From contig CANKOY010000005.1 of assembly GCA_947484275.1 (NCBI GenBank), positions 29,766 to 93,765 of the forward strand: a stretch of 64,000 nucleotides of DNA, given 5' to 3'. The position numbers and the translations under genes are program-made. A model generated the notes under the pieces. It was given only the letters and a program-made list of their open reading frames with translations. It had not been told where the DNA came from and ran no database searches. Within the stretch, counting starts at the first letter, position 1, and each line of letters starts with the position of its first letter. This stretch comes from Planctomycetota bacterium (GTDB lineage Bacteria > Planctomycetota > UBA1135 > GCA-002686595). Positions 18,001 to 27,869 of the stretch are shown here, in pieces.

Positions 18001-19185
18001 TCAGTCGATGCGCACGAAGGCGCACTTCAGGTAACTGGACTCCGGCAAGGTCAAGAGCGCCGGATGGTCGGGCGACGCCCCACCCAGGGCGATCAAGTAG
18101 GCCCGGCGTCCACAGGCAGCCGCGGCCTCGCGCAAACTGCCCACGAATTCCTCGGCGCCCATGGCGTGCGAGCACGACGCGCTGACCAGCACGCCGCCGG
18201 GCTCCACCAGTTGCATCCCGCGCAGGTTCAACTCGCGGTAACCACGCCGCGCGCCCTCGAGTTCGCGCTTGTTGCGTGCGAAGGCCGGCGGATCGAGCAC
18301 CACGAGGCCGTAGCGTTCGCCGCCTTCGAAGCGTGCGCGCAAGTCCTTCATCGCGTCCACGCGTTCGAAGGACACGCGCTCGCCCACGCCGTTGCGCGCG
18401 GCGTTGGCCAGCACGCGTTCCCCCGCTCGCGCAGCCTGATCTAGGCACAGCACCCTGGTCGCGCCCGCAAGGGCCGCGCGCACGCCGAACAGGCCGTCGT
18501 AGCTGAACACGTCGAGACAACTTTGGCCCGCGGCGAATTGCGCCGCGAAGCGCCGATTTTCGCGCTGGTCCAGGTAGTGCCCGGTCTTGTGACCGCCGAA
18601 AACGTCCACCTCGTACTCCAGATCGCCCTCGCGCACGGGAATCGGACCGTCGATCGAGCCCCGCAGCACTTCGACGCGCGGCAACAGGTCCTCCAACTTG
18701 CGCACAGACGCGTCCGAGCGATCGAGCACGCGCTCGATGTGCGGCAGCTGCTCGAGCAACAGCGCGAGCCAGGTGTCGCGCAGACGATCCGAGCCCATGG
18801 TCCCGCTCTGCAGCACGAGCGTGTCGCCGTAGCGATCCGCGACGAAGCCTGGAAAGCCCTCGCCGTCGCCGCCGATCATCCGGCAAGCGCCGCGCGGGTC
18901 GCCGTAGCCAAGGCGCGCGCGCAACCCGACGGCCTGGACCACTCGCTCGCGCCAGAAGCCCTCGTCCACGGGCTCCTCGCGCCGCGACACCAGTCGCGCG
19001 CGGATCTTCGAGACGCGACTGAACAGCCCTTGCCCGAGGTGCTCGCCCCCCGGCCCCACGACGCGCACCAGGTCGCCGTGACCAATGGCGGCGGAACTCG
19101 CGCTCGCCACGTCGTTTTCGAATAGCCACGGATGGCCACCTTGGAGCCAGCGGCGGCCGCGCGGAGTGCAAGTCAGGACTTCCAT
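18001..19185 (-). CDS. rlmI: 23S rRNA m5C methyltransferase RlmI-like
   Basis: 394 residues from ATG 19185, close to the 396 of E. coli RlmI; the in-frame GTG at 19227 was not chosen. The protein begins with a PUA domain (MEVLTCTPRGRRWLQGGHPW). A Rossmann methyltransferase domain follows (DVFSYDGLFGVRAALAGA binding SAM, RYGLVVLDPPAFARNK as the catalytic NPPY-like region, and SCSHAMGAEEF carrying the SC motif). Enzymes of this family methylate C1962 of 23S rRNA; close homologues with other targets exist. It lies 57 bases downstream of a HEAT/TPR-type gene and 54 bases upstream of thiS. Confidence 0.85.
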   Translation of the reverse strand: MEVLTCTPRGRRWLQGGHPWLFENDVASASSAAIGHGDLVRVVGPGGEHLGQGLFSRVSKIRARLVSRREEPVDEGFWRERVVQAVGLRARLGYGDPRGACRMIGGDGEGFPGFVADRYGDTLVLQSGTMGSDRLRDTWLALLLEQLPHIERVLDRSDASVRKLEDLLPRVEVLRGSIDGPIPVREGDLEYEVDVFGGHKTGHYLDQRENRRFAAQFAAGQSCLDVFSYDGLFGVRAALAGATRVLCLDQAARAGERVLANAARNGVGERVSFERVDAMKDLRARFEGGERYGLVVLDPPAFARNKRELEGARRGYRELNLRGMQLVEPGGVLVSASCSHAMGAEEFVGSLREAAAACGRRAYLIALGGASPDHPALLTLPESSYLKCAFVRID

Positions 19186-19242
19186 GGGGCAGAGAGTCTC
19201 GCCTGTGGCGGCGCGCGGCGCGAGCACCGCGCGCGGGATCGC

Positions 19243-21702
19243 TTACTTCCCGACGAGCAATTCGAACTGTTCGTCACCGTGAAGACTGGCCAGATCGGGA
19301 TCCGTGCGCGCCCAAATGCGTTGGCGTTCGATGGCGGCCGCCGACTTCGAGCCGGCGCGGAATTCTCGCGCGAGGTAGTCGAGGGCCAGTTCGCGATCGC
19401 CGATCAACGCGCGGGTGCAGGCGAGGTTGTAGTAGTTGAAGGGCGATTCAGGCATTTCGCGCAGCAGCGCGCGCGCCTCGTCCTTGCGACCAGCCCGCGC
19501 GCGGTAGCAGGCCAGCAAGGTGCGCGTGAAATCGTCCTGGCGCAGTTCGAAGGCGCGCTCGAAGTAGGCCAGGGCTTTCGCTGGATCGCGCAGCTTGACG
19601 TTGGCGTTGACCGCCAGGCTCACCAAGACGCTGGAGCGCACGGAACGCGAGCGCCCGTCGTCGATGCCAGAGGCTGCCAGAGTCTCCAGACGCGCCAACG
19701 CGGCGCCCAGGATCCGATCTGCCTCTTCGGGCTGGCCCTGGTCGGTGAGGCAGGAGCCCAGGGTGGACTCGGCGCGCGCGATCAGCTCCTGGAGGTACGG
19801 ACCGCCAAAGAGGAAGTCCGCGCGCGTCAGTGCCTCCTTGGCGCGCGACATCAGCGCTGCCGCCTCGAGGGGGCGGCCTTCGTCCCGTAGATCGCCTGCG
19901 AGTTCGATGGAAAGCGCCGAGGGCAAGCGCACGCGATGCAAATCAGGCTCGTTGTCGATGACCGCGCTCAATACGCGCAGTGCGTTCTCGAGTTCGACGC
20001 GCTCCGGTGCTTCGGCTGGGAGGCGCGCGAGCTCGCGCTGCAGTTGTTGAAGCCGCGAAGTTTCGATTTGCAGCAAGAGCCCCAAACGACTCTCGTCCAA
20101 TTCGCGCCCCGCGTCCGACACCTCGAAGCCGGGCATCTCGTCTGGAACTGCAGTGGCGAGGGCGCGTCCAAGGCCGAGCGCGAGATCCAACGGATGCGCG
20201 CCCAGTCCGCGACTCCACTCAGGATTGCTGAGGAGCAAATCGAAAGGGCCGTGTGCGTGGTGCGCGAGCAGGTCGAGATCTCCAGTCCAGCTCTGGAGCG
20301 GCCCGGCCGTCTGCAACAACTGCGCGCGCAGCGATAGCTCGTGGACCGACCTCGCGATCACTTGGCACTCGTCGTGGTCGAAGGCACGCCCCGCGCGCAA
20401 CAGCGAGAGCAGTGCATAGCACTCGACCACGGCCCGCTCGGCGGCGACCTCCGCGGCCAGGGCCGCACCCGGGGAGCCCGCTCGCTCCAGTCCCTCACCC
20501 GCCAGTCCCGCCAGCAGGCAGCGGGCCGCTTCGAGCGCGGTCTCAGCCAATTCGCGCCGTCCACCCGCAAGCTGCGCAGCCGCCGTCAAGGTCTCCGCCA
20601 CTGCGAGATCGAAGCGGCCCTGTGCGTCTTCCGCCCGGGGGGGCCCAAGCAGTGCGCGCAGTCGCCACAGGGCCTCCAACGCGCGCGCCGGATCACTCCC
20701 TGCCGCCAGGGAGTAGGTCGCCGAGGCCAGCAACACTGGCCCGGGATTGACGAGCTCGCCCGCAAGCAGCGCCGCGACCCTCTCGGCCCGACCGCTGGCC
20801 CCCAGAAAACGCGCTCGAGAAAGGAAACCCTGGAACGCCAACTGGCCGGCGGCGCGCAGCACGGGTGAAGTGGACCGTTCGGCGCGAATGAAGGGCAGCC
20901 GCGAGCGCGGATCCATGCCTCCCGCGTCTTCCTCGGCCAGCGCCGGACCGTAGCCCTCCCCGAGGAGCATCGCCAGGGCCGGCTCGTCCAAGGCCTTGTC
21001 CGGGACCTCGAAGCTGCGCTGAACCAGTTCCATGAGCAGCCTCCCGGCGCGCGGCGAATTGGACAGCGCTCGCGCTGCCATGGCGCCCTCTGCACCTGGC
21101 AGCGCACACGTCAGTTCGGAGAGGGTGCCCGCGGTCGCGTCGAGGTTGGCCCGCGCCAGCGCCTCGAGGGCTTCGGTGCGCACCGTGGACTGCGGATCGC
21201 TTGCAGCGAAGCGCGCCAGCTGAGCGCAAGCGAGGTCGATTTCCTCGGCACTGGCGCCGGGCTGGACCCGCAGCACTCGGCCGAGGTAGACGGCGAAGTC
21301 CTCGCGCACTTCGGGACTTGGATCTGGGCACAGGGCGAGCACGGCAGTCAGGCTCGCGCGGTCCGCATGTTGGCGCACAACCTCGGAGCGCGCGGCGCGC
21401 GAACGCAGCGCGGCCCCAGAGAACTCAAACAGCGCCGCACTTGCGCCGGCGTGGCCTGCGGCTCCCAGTGATTTCATCGCTGCCTCGCGCAGTGCAAGGT
21501 CCGGACTCTCCAGGGCGCCAACGAGCAGCTTTAGGTCCGCGTCCCCCCCAGCCTGTGCGCCCGCCGGGGTCGGAGCCGCGAACAGGACCAACAGGCTTCC
21601 CAGGACTGCTGTCTGGGTGCGCCCACTGGTCCTCGCCAGTGGCCATACGCTGGGGGCGCTCGCGCGAGGAAATACGGACTGGACAAGCACCCTGAATTCC
21701 AT
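19243..21702 (-). CDS. Secreted HEAT/TPR-repeat protein
   Basis: 819 residues from ATG 21702 (MEFRVLVQSVFPRASAPSVW), followed by a hydrophobic signal (VLGSLLVLFAAPTPAGAQ) whose cleavage near residue 50 would be late but typical of planctomycetes. The N-terminal half (about 60-330) has HEAT-like helical repeats (LREAAMKSLGAAGHAGAS, VREDFAVYLGRVL). The C-terminal part (about 640-800) has TPR-like repeats (AYFERAFELRQDDFTRTLLA, ARALLREMPESPFNYYNLA). No catalytic motif is recognised. A longer upstream frame to 21915 is open but has no start context and crosses the intergenic region. It is probably a periplasmic scaffold; specific role unknown. Confidence 0.6.
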   Translation of the reverse strand: MEFRVLVQSVFPRASAPSVWPLARTSGRTQTAVLGSLLVLFAAPTPAGAQAGGDADLKLLVGALESPDLALREAAMKSLGAAGHAGASAALFEFSGAALRSRAARSEVVRQHADRASLTAVLALCPDPSPEVREDFAVYLGRVLRVQPGASAEEIDLACAQLARFAASDPQSTVRTEALEALARANLDATAGTLSELTCALPGAEGAMAARALSNSPRAGRLLMELVQRSFEVPDKALDEPALAMLLGEGYGPALAEEDAGGMDPRSRLPFIRAERSTSPVLRAAGQLAFQGFLSRARFLGASGRAERVAALLAGELVNPGPVLLASATYSLAAGSDPARALEALWRLRALLGPPRAEDAQGRFDLAVAETLTAAAQLAGGRRELAETALEAARCLLAGLAGEGLERAGSPGAALAAEVAAERAVVECYALLSLLRAGRAFDHDECQVIARSVHELSLRAQLLQTAGPLQSWTGDLDLLAHHAHGPFDLLLSNPEWSRGLGAHPLDLALGLGRALATAVPDEMPGFEVSDAGRELDESRLGLLLQIETSRLQQLQRELARLPAEAPERVELENALRVLSAVIDNEPDLHRVRLPSALSIELAGDLRDEGRPLEAAALMSRAKEALTRADFLFGGPYLQELIARAESTLGSCLTDQGQPEEADRILGAALARLETLAASGIDDGRSRSVRSSVLVSLAVNANVKLRDPAKALAYFERAFELRQDDFTRTLLACYRARAGRKDEARALLREMPESPFNYYNLACTRALIGDRELALDYLAREFRAGSKSAAAIERQRIWARTDPDLASLHGDEQFELLVGK

Positions 21703-22046
21703 GGACGTGTCACTCGCTCGAGGGCGCCGCGGGCGCACAGAACTCGGCCCTCCAGCCCCTGGGCCGGTCCCAGGGCGTGGCGACGGGTGGCCAGCGCCGT
21801 TGACTGTGGAGGACGGATATACCAAACTGTTCCCTCGAACTCTCCCCGGCCTAGCGGCCGCTGCCAGGGGAGGGTGCGCTTTTGAGAGCGGGGCAACCCG
21901 CTCTTTTCGTTCCAAGACAACCCAATCAACTCAGTTCGCCCACCCGGGAACCGGCAATTCAACGGAATCGACTCCGTGAACGACCTGTTCCCCTGGGCGG
22001 CGGGCCGAGCGCTCTCACGACCCTCACCTCCCAAGCACCCCGAGCC
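21703..22046. other. Intergenic region between divergent genes
   Basis: 344 bases separate the HEAT/TPR gene (minus) from nusA (plus). It holds a weak plus-strand promoter candidate (TTGACT at 21800-21805, 17 bases, then CAAACT) and a GC-rich hairpin followed by T bases at 21885-21907. No rimP and no other reading frame with family features was found here. Confidence 0.6.
21885..21907 (+). terminator. Terminator-like hairpin in the nusA leader
   Basis: AGAGCGGG (21885-21892) pairs perfectly with CCCGCTCT (21897-21904) around a GCAA tetraloop and is followed by TTT. It lies 140 bases upstream of nusA and downstream of the only promoter-like element, so it could attenuate the nusA-infB-rbfA transcript. 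It could also terminate minus-strand readthrough. Confidence 0.5.
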
Positions 22047-23117
22047 ATGAACACGGAAGATTTCCTGCGGATGATTGACGTCATTCACCGCGACAAGGAC
22101 ATCCCCAAGGAGGTCATTTTCTTGGCTCTTGAGGAAGCCCTGGCCCTCGGCGCGCGCAAGCGTCTGGGTGCGGGCGAGGATCTCGTGGTCAAGATCGACC
22201 GCAAGACCGGTGTGATCGGCATGGAGGACGACGAGGAGGTCTACGAGTTCGACCTCCAGGAGCTCGGCCGCATCGCCGCACAGGCCGTCAAGCAGGTCAT
22301 GCTGCAGAAGTTCCGCGAAGCCGAGCGCGACGTGCTGTACGACGAGTACGAGAACCGCGTCGGCCAACTGGTCAACGGCAACGTCCAACGCTACGACGGC
22401 GACGAGCTCGTGATCAACCTGGGCAAGGTCGAGGCCTATCTGCCCAAGGAAGAGCGCGTGCGCGGCGAGACTTTTGCCCCTGGCGACCGCATCCGCGCGA
22501 TCGTGGTCGAGGTGCGCAAGGATGGACCGCGAGTTCGCATCATCGTCAGTCGCGCCCACGCCGACCTGGTGCGCTCGCTGTTTGAATTGGAAGTGCCGGA
22601 GATCGCTGACTCGATCATCGAAATCAAGCGCGTTGTCCGCGAGCCCGGCTACCGCACGAAGATGGCGGTGATTTCCCAGGATCCGAAAATCGATTGCATC
22701 GGCGCCTGTGTCGGCGTGCGCGGTTCGCGCATCAAGGCCGTGATCGACGAACTGCGCGGCGAGCGCATCGACATCATCCGCTGGAGTGACTCGCTCGAGA
22801 CCCTGATCATGAACGGGCTCAAGCCGGCCACGATCCACTTGGACAACATCTACCCCGACGTCGACAAGCGCACCGCGGTGGTGATCGTCGACGAGGACCA
22901 GCAGTCGCTCGCAATCGGCAAGAAAGGCCAAAACGTGCGTCTGGCCAGCCGCCTCTGCGGTTGGGACATCGACATCAAGACCCGCGCCGATTTCGAATCC
23001 GAGGAACTCGCAGGCGAGGGAGACGGCAGCACCGGCCCCGCCATGGACGATTCCCTGGAGGACCGAGCGCGGGACACCGGCGACGACGTACCCGGAGCCT
23101 CCGTCTCCAAGTCCTGA
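22047..23117 (+). CDS. nusA: Transcription factor NusA
   Basis: 356 residues from MNTEDFLRMIDVIHRDKDIP. The domain order is an N-terminal RNA-polymerase-binding domain (1-100), an S1 domain (about 103-170, VGQLVNGNVQRYDGDELVI), KH1 (about 200-265, CIGACVGVRGSRIKAVIDEL) and KH2 (about 270-325, QQSLAIGKKGQNVRLASRL). The C-terminal acidic repeats of enterobacterial NusA are missing, as in many bacteria. NusA modulates pausing, termination and antitermination. It heads a nusA-infB-rbfA cluster, but the rimP gene that usually precedes it is absent. Confidence 0.95.
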   Translation: MNTEDFLRMIDVIHRDKDIPKEVIFLALEEALALGARKRLGAGEDLVVKIDRKTGVIGMEDDEEVYEFDLQELGRIAAQAVKQVMLQKFREAERDVLYDEYENRVGQLVNGNVQRYDGDELVINLGKVEAYLPKEERVRGETFAPGDRIRAIVVEVRKDGPRVRIIVSRAHADLVRSLFELEVPEIADSIIEIKRVVREPGYRTKMAVISQDPKIDCIGACVGVRGSRIKAVIDELRGERIDIIRWSDSLETLIMNGLKPATIHLDNIYPDVDKRTAVVIVDEDQQSLAIGKKGQNVRLASRLCGWDIDIKTRADFESEELAGEGDGSTGPAMDDSLEDRARDTGDDVPGASVSKS

Positions 23118-23246
23118 TCGCATCCAACCTTTCAACCTGGCGTGGCGCGGCCCTGGAGCCGATGCCACGCCCGCCCGACGAACAACAGTTATCCTTGCCG
23201 CTCGCTGCACCAGGCAGCCCATCGGCATTCCCAACCTAGGGGTTTT

Positions 23247-26105
23247 GTGACGAAGAAGACGCGTATCCACGAGCTGGCGAAGGAACTTGGGCTGAGCGCC
23301 CAGGCGCTGGTCACCAAGCTCCACGCCCTTGGCTTTGCCGAGGTCAAGGGGCCGCAGTCTGCCCTCGATGAGTTCACACTGCTGACGATCCAGGGCCGCC
23401 TTGCCGCGCACGGACTCGTCGCCAAGCCTGCGGAGGCTGCGGCCACCAGCGCGGAGAATGGCGGCCTGGCCGGCGTGCTGAAGAAAAAGAAGAAGCGCAC
23501 CTCGGTCGACTCAGCGCCCGAAGAGGCTGGAGAATCCGACGCCGAGCCCGCGACGGCCGAAGCGCCGCGGGTTGAGATCACCCCGGAGCCCGCGCTCCGC
23601 AAGGCTCCGCCCGAGCCCGTCAAGGAAACGCCGCCCGTCGCTCCGGCCCCCGCCTTCATCAGCCTGCCGGTCGTGAAGGTGGCGCCCGTGGTCGAGGCAC
23701 CTGTCCAGGCGGCGCCCGAGCCCGCGCCCGCGATTCGCCGCGCCGAGGTCGCAGTTGTGCAACCGGACGTCGAACCGGAACCGGCGCCGCAGGAGATCCA
23801 ATCCGAAGATACAGAGGCTGCCGCGGGGATCGCTCCGTTGGAGGCGGAGGAGACCGACTCGGAGCGCGATGTGCTCGAGCCGGCGGCCCGCGCCAAGCCC
23901 GCGCAAGTCCCGGCGGCAGAAAATCCGATCGAAGATTCTCCCGCGGTGTCGAAGGGCCCGAAGCCTGCCGCGCTGCCGGGTGATCTCGTCAAGCCCGCGC
24001 AGCAACGCCGACCTGGCAAGGTCGTCGGATTCGTTGATCTTTCCAAAGTTCAGTCCCAGGTCCGGCCCCAGACGCAGACCCGCAAGCTGCGCTCGAAGGA
24101 CGACGTCGCACCGAACGTTCAACCGACCTTCGGCAACGACCGCCGCCGCGCCCTGGTGCGCGGCGATCACGCCCAGCGCGGCAGCCTGACTGCGGCGCAA
24201 CTTCGCGAGAAGGAGTCCGCTCGATTCCTGCGCCGTCGCGGCGCTCCCGCAGGTGGCCCGGGCGCCAGAACGGGCACGTCCCAACGGGCGCCTGGTCTCC
24301 CGACCGGCGTGTCGCCGATGTCCGGGACCGAAGTCGCGATCGAAGCGCCCGTGACCGTGAAGAAACTCGCCGATGCCATGAGCATCAAGGCGGGCCAGTT
24401 GCTGACCCTGGCCATGGCCGGCGCGGGTCTGGGCATCAACATCAACTCAGTGCTCGACTCGGAGACCGCCACCCTGCTCGCCTTGGAGTTCGATGTGACG
24501 CTGAAGGTCTCGGAGACACTCGAGGCTGAAGAGGTCATGCGCGAGAAACTCGTGCATGCCCGGGGTCAGATCGACGACAAGGATCTCGCCACGCGTCCGC
24601 CGACCATCGCGTTCCTCGGCCACGTGGACCACGGCAAGACCACGCTGCTCGACAAGATTCGCAACTCGCGCGTGGCCAACGGCGAATCTGGCGGCATCAC
24701 GCAGCACATCGGCGCCTACCAGGTCACCAGCAAGACGGGCCACCTGATCACGATCCTCGACACGCCGGGCCACGAGGCGTTCACCGCAATGCGCGCCCGC
24801 GGCGCGTCAGCCGTGGACATCGTCGTGCTCGTGGTCGCTGCCGACGACGGAGTGATGCCGAGCACCATCGAAGCTATCGCCCATGCCAAGGCCGCCGGCG
24901 CGAAAATCGTCGTGGCCCTGAACAAGTGCGACAAGCCCGAGGCCAACCCGGGTCGCGTCAAGCAACAACTCGCTGGCCATGAAGTGCTGGCGGAGGAATA
25001 CGGCGGCGACGTCGGCATGATCGAGGTCTCTGCCACACAGGGCACGGGCATCGACGATCTGCTGGAGCGCGTGACGCTGGAGAGCGAGGTCATCGACCTC
25101 AAGACCCACACCGAAGGCGCCGCCTCGGGGATCGTGCTCGAAGCAGAAGTGCAAGAGGGCAAGGGGCGCGTCGCGTTCCTGCTGGTGAAGGAAGGAACCC
25201 TGTCCCAGGGCGATGTGATCTTGGCGGGCGAGGGCTACGGCCGAGTTCGCTCGATCCACGACGACCGCGATCGCGCGATCAAGAGCGCAGGTCCTTCGCT
25301 GCCGGTGCAAGTCTCCGGACTTTCTGAATTGCCCGGTGTCGGCGATCAGTTCCACGTCGTGGCGAGCCTTGAGGAGGCGCGCGGCGTCGCCGAGGAACGC
25401 GCGCGCAAGAATCGCATGATGTCCCTAGCGGAGCGCCGCGCCGTGACGGCGGAGAGCCTCTCGCAGGCGCTGACCGAGCAGCACAAGAAAACCATCAATG
25501 TCGTGCTGAAGGCCGACGTTCAGGGTTCGCTCGAGGCGCTCAAGCAGCAGATCGAAGGCCTGACCCACAACGAAGTCGACGTGCGCATGTTGCACGCGGC
25601 CCTCGGCACGGTGACCGAAAGCGACGTCAACCTGGCCGCCAGCTCTGGCGCGATCGTGCTCGCGTTCCACGTGGGATTCAACGAGAAGGCCCGCGCCGCT
25701 GCTGACCGCGGCGGCGTGGAGATTCGCCCCTACGAGGTGATCTACGAGATGCTCGACGACCTGCGCGGCCTGATGGAAGGCACGCTGGCACCCGAGGTGT
25801 CCGAACAGGTCATCGGACACGTAGAAATCCGCGCTTTGTTCAAGTCGTCCAAATTCGGCAGCGTGGCGGGCTCGCACGTCATCGACGGCATCGTCAGCCG
25901 CGACAGCAAAGTGCGCGTCTTGCGCGGCAAGACAGTGGTCTTCACCGGCCAGATCGCGGGCCTGCGCCGCGAGAAGGACGACGTCAAGGAGGTCCGCGAG
26001 GGCTTCGACTGCGGCGTCACGCTCAAGGAATTCGACGGCTACGAAGTCGGCGACGTCATTGAGGCGTACAAGATGGTCAGCACGAAGCGACTCTTGAAGA
26101 TCTGA
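23247..26105 (+). CDS. infB: Translation initiation factor IF-2
   Basis: 952 residues. The start is GTG 23247 because AGGGG (23238-23242) lies 4 bases upstream and the product then begins with the IF2-N signature [19 protein letters not shown] disordered Pro/Glu/Ala-rich linker runs to about residue 340. A second N-domain (about 365-440) precedes the GTPase domain with GHVDHGKTT (about 458), DTPGHEAF and NKCDKPEA, followed by domains II-IV with the fMet-tRNA-binding C-terminus. IF-2 recruits initiator tRNA to the ribosome. A 129-base gap separates it from nusA. Confidence 0.97.
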   Translation: MTKKTRIHELAKELGLSAQALVTKLHALGFAEVKGPQSALDEFTLLTIQGRLAAHGLVAKPAEAAATSAENGGLAGVLKKKKKRTSVDSAPEEAGESDAEPATAEAPRVEITPEPALRKAPPEPVKETPPVAPAPAFISLPVVKVAPVVEAPVQAAPEPAPAIRRAEVAVVQPDVEPEPAPQEIQSEDTEAAAGIAPLEAEETDSERDVLEPAARAKPAQVPAAENPIEDSPAVSKGPKPAALPGDLVKPAQQRRPGKVVGFVDLSKVQSQVRPQTQTRKLRSKDDVAPNVQPTFGNDRRRALVRGDHAQRGSLTAAQLREKESARFLRRRGAPAGGPGARTGTSQRAPGLPTGVSPMSGTEVAIEAPVTVKKLADAMSIKAGQLLTLAMAGAGLGININSVLDSETATLLALEFDVTLKVSETLEAEEVMREKLVHARGQIDDKDLATRPPTIAFLGHVDHGKTTLLDKIRNSRVANGESGGITQHIGAYQVTSKTGHLITILDTPGHEAFTAMRARGASAVDIVVLVVAADDGVMPSTIEAIAHAKAAGAKIVVALNKCDKPEANPGRVKQQLAGHEVLAEEYGGDVGMIEVSATQGTGIDDLLERVTLESEVIDLKTHTEGAASGIVLEAEVQEGKGRVAFLLVKEGTLSQGDVILAGEGYGRVRSIHDDRDRAIKSAGPSLPVQVSGLSELPGVGDQFHVVASLEEARGVAEERARKNRMMSLAERRAVTAESLSQALTEQHKKTINVVLKADVQGSLEALKQQIEGLTHNEVDVRMLHAALGTVTESDVNLAASSGAIVLAFHVGFNEKARAAADRGGVEIRPYEVIYEMLDDLRGLMEGTLAPEVSEQVIGHVEIRALFKSSKFGSVAGSHVIDGIVSRDSKVRVLRGKTVVFTGQIAGLRREKDDVKEVREGFDCGVTLKEFDGYEVGDVIEAYKMVSTKRLLKI

Positions 26106-26113
26106 AGCTCGCG

Positions 26114-26140
26114 TCGACGTCGAGCGCTGCTCGACGTCGA
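26114..26140 (+). terminator. Strong hairpin between infB and rbfA
   Basis: TCGACGTCGAGC (26114-26125) and GCTCGACGTCGA (26129-26140) form a perfect 12-bp stem with a 3-base loop, starting 9 bases after the infB stop. No T-tract follows, so it may be a processing or stabilising element, and is not clearly an intrinsic terminator. Confidence 0.45.
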
Positions 26141-26157
26141 ACCGCGCGCTCGCTGCC

Positions 26158-26595
26158 ATGGCCAATCCGCGCACGATCGCCAAGTTGGAGTCCAGGATCC
26201 ACGAGCGCGTGGCCTACGCACTCGAATTCGAAGTCAGCGATCCCCGCGCAGGCATGATCACGCTCACGGGCGTGAAACTGACCAGCGATCTGTCCCTTGC
26301 GGACATCCGCTACACCGTGCTTGGCGGCACCGGGGAACGCACGAAGGCCGAGCACATGCTCGCCTCCGCCGCAGGCTTCATTCAGCGGCAGGTGGGACGT
26401 GTGTTGTCCATGCGGCGCACGCCGACGCTGCGCTTTCACTACGACGAATCGCTCGAACGATCGCTGCGTCTAGATTCGCTGATCGCCGGCGCGCTCGAGC
26501 GCGATCGGAAGATCCACGACGCGGGTCATGCGCCCGAAGCGCCCGCTGCCGACGGCAGCCCGGATTCGGAAGACGAAGGCGAGTCGCCGGCATAG
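26158..26595 (+). CDS. rbfA: Ribosome-binding factor A
   Basis: 145 residues with a KH-like fold. The family segments are ERVAYALEFEVSDPRAGMIT, VKLTSDLSLADIRYTVLG and the Arg-rich RQVGRVLSMRRTPTLRFHYDESLERSLRLD. RbfA assists late 30S assembly and 16S 5' end maturation. It follows infB by 52 bases. An acidic tail (DGSPDSEDEGESPA) overlaps the 3' end of the convergent HDOD gene by 70 bases. The truB gene usually found next is not present. Confidence 0.93.
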   Translation: MANPRTIAKLESRIHERVAYALEFEVSDPRAGMITLTGVKLTSDLSLADIRYTVLGGTGERTKAEHMLASAAGFIQRQVGRVLSMRRTPTLRFHYDESLERSLRLDSLIAGALERDRKIHDAGHAPEAPAADGSPDSEDEGESPA

Positions 26596-27764
26596 GAGCC
26601 GGGCAACGCCGGTTCGGGTTCGGGCGACGCGTGTGCGATTGAAAGCAGACGCTGGCGGGTCTCTTCCTGGGGCGCCAGGAACAACAGCGAGGGCAGCGAC
26701 GACAGCTCGGACAACAACTTCGGGTCCCGAAGAGATTGGGCCAGCTCAATGTGGTGCGCCAAGTTGGCCAAGGCCGCGGCGCGCGCGAATTCCTCGTTGT
26801 CTTGCCATTCGTGGTGACACCCCGCGACCGAAATCAACTCCGCAGGCAAGCGCCATTTGCGCGCCATGGCCGCCCCGGCGGTCTGGTGGTAGGCCTGAAA
26901 CACACGCCCCACCAACTCCGGCGAACAGACTCGGCCGCCCTTGCACTCCTTGGACAGCATGGCGATCAGTGCGATCTTGCCGACGTCCTGCAGGAGGCCC
27001 AATAGGAATGCCCTCTCGGGATCCACGCCGAGTACCGGAGCGATTGCGCGCGCCGTCAGTGCCACGGAATGAGACTGACTCCAGACGTCCTCGGCGTATT
27101 CCGCCAGCACCCCGGAGCGCAGGATCGTCCCGCGCATCGACACGCTGAGGATCATTGAGCGCAGGGCCCGCAGTCCGATGCGCACGATTGCCGAGTGCAA
27201 CGTGTCCACAGGCTCCTCGCCCGCGAACATGACGGAATTCGCCGTGCGCAGGAGTTCGCTGGACAGCACCGGATCCACGGAGATCTGTCCGACGAGACTG
27301 CTGAATTCAACGCTGGGGTTGTTGGCGAGTTCGATCACCGACATGCTCGTGGACGGCAGTGTCGGCAACTCGAAACGGCCAGCCTCGATGCGCCTGCCGA
27401 TCGACCAGAGGATCTCCTCGTCGGGCCCTTCGAGGATCACCGTCATGGACTCATCGCTGTCGAAATTCGTTCTCCGGCGACGCGCGGGCGGCGAACGCGG
27501 GGCGCCCTGCGACTGCCGCGCGGCGGAATCTGCGTGCGCGTTGGCGAGGTCTTGCCGACGAACGCTCCCCTGCACACGGCGCCCCGCCGGCAGTGCGGCG
27601 GGTGGATCTGGGGTCTCGACGCTGACGGCTTCGGCGGGCACAACGGCCAAGGCCGGCACAACGAGTTCCACAGGCTCCTGAGGCACGGACAGGTGCCCGT
27701 CCGGCTGGTCCGGTTGCGCAGGCTCATCGAAGAGCCATCGGACAAGCCTGGAGAGGAAGCGCAT
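26526..27764 (-). CDS. HDOD domain signalling protein
   Basis: 412 residues. An N-terminal variable region (about 1-115, Pro/Arg-rich) leads into an HDOD domain (about 120-320): LPTLPSTSMSVIELANNP, SLVGQISVDPVLSSELLRTA, LHSAIVRIGLRALRSMIL, SQSHSVALTARAIAP, FLLGLLQDVGKIALIAML and VAGCHHEW. HDOD proteins are HD-related and generally non-catalytic, acting in signalling by binding partners; here the HD-type dyad positions are degenerate. The final 23 codons overlap rbfA on the other strand. A decayed copy of the middle of this gene lies directly upstream (27870-28216). Confidence 0.85.
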   Translation of the reverse strand: MRFLSRLVRWLFDEPAQPDQPDGHLSVPQEPVELVVPALAVVPAEAVSVETPDPPAALPAGRRVQGSVRRQDLANAHADSAARQSQGAPRSPPARRRRTNFDSDESMTVILEGPDEEILWSIGRRIEAGRFELPTLPSTSMSVIELANNPSVEFSSLVGQISVDPVLSSELLRTANSVMFAGEEPVDTLHSAIVRIGLRALRSMILSVSMRGTILRSGVLAEYAEDVWSQSHSVALTARAIAPVLGVDPERAFLLGLLQDVGKIALIAMLSKECKGGRVCSPELVGRVFQAYHQTAGAAMARKWRLPAELISVAGCHHEWQDNEEFARAAALANLAHHIELAQSLRDPKLLSELSSLPSLLFLAPQEETRQRLLSIAHASPEPEPALPGSYAGDSPSSSESGLPSAAGASGA

Positions 27765-27869
27765 TGTCGGAATATCGCCCCCTGGGGACCGCCCAATTGA
27801 GCACCGTCCCCGGAGCCAATTTTTTTGCCTTCAGGCGTGGGAATTCCCGACCCGGACGGGATGAACTTC

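Noticed and set aside
21882..22046. Upstream extension of nusA
   Set aside because: The extra codons cover the hairpin leader and precede the standard NusA N-terminus.
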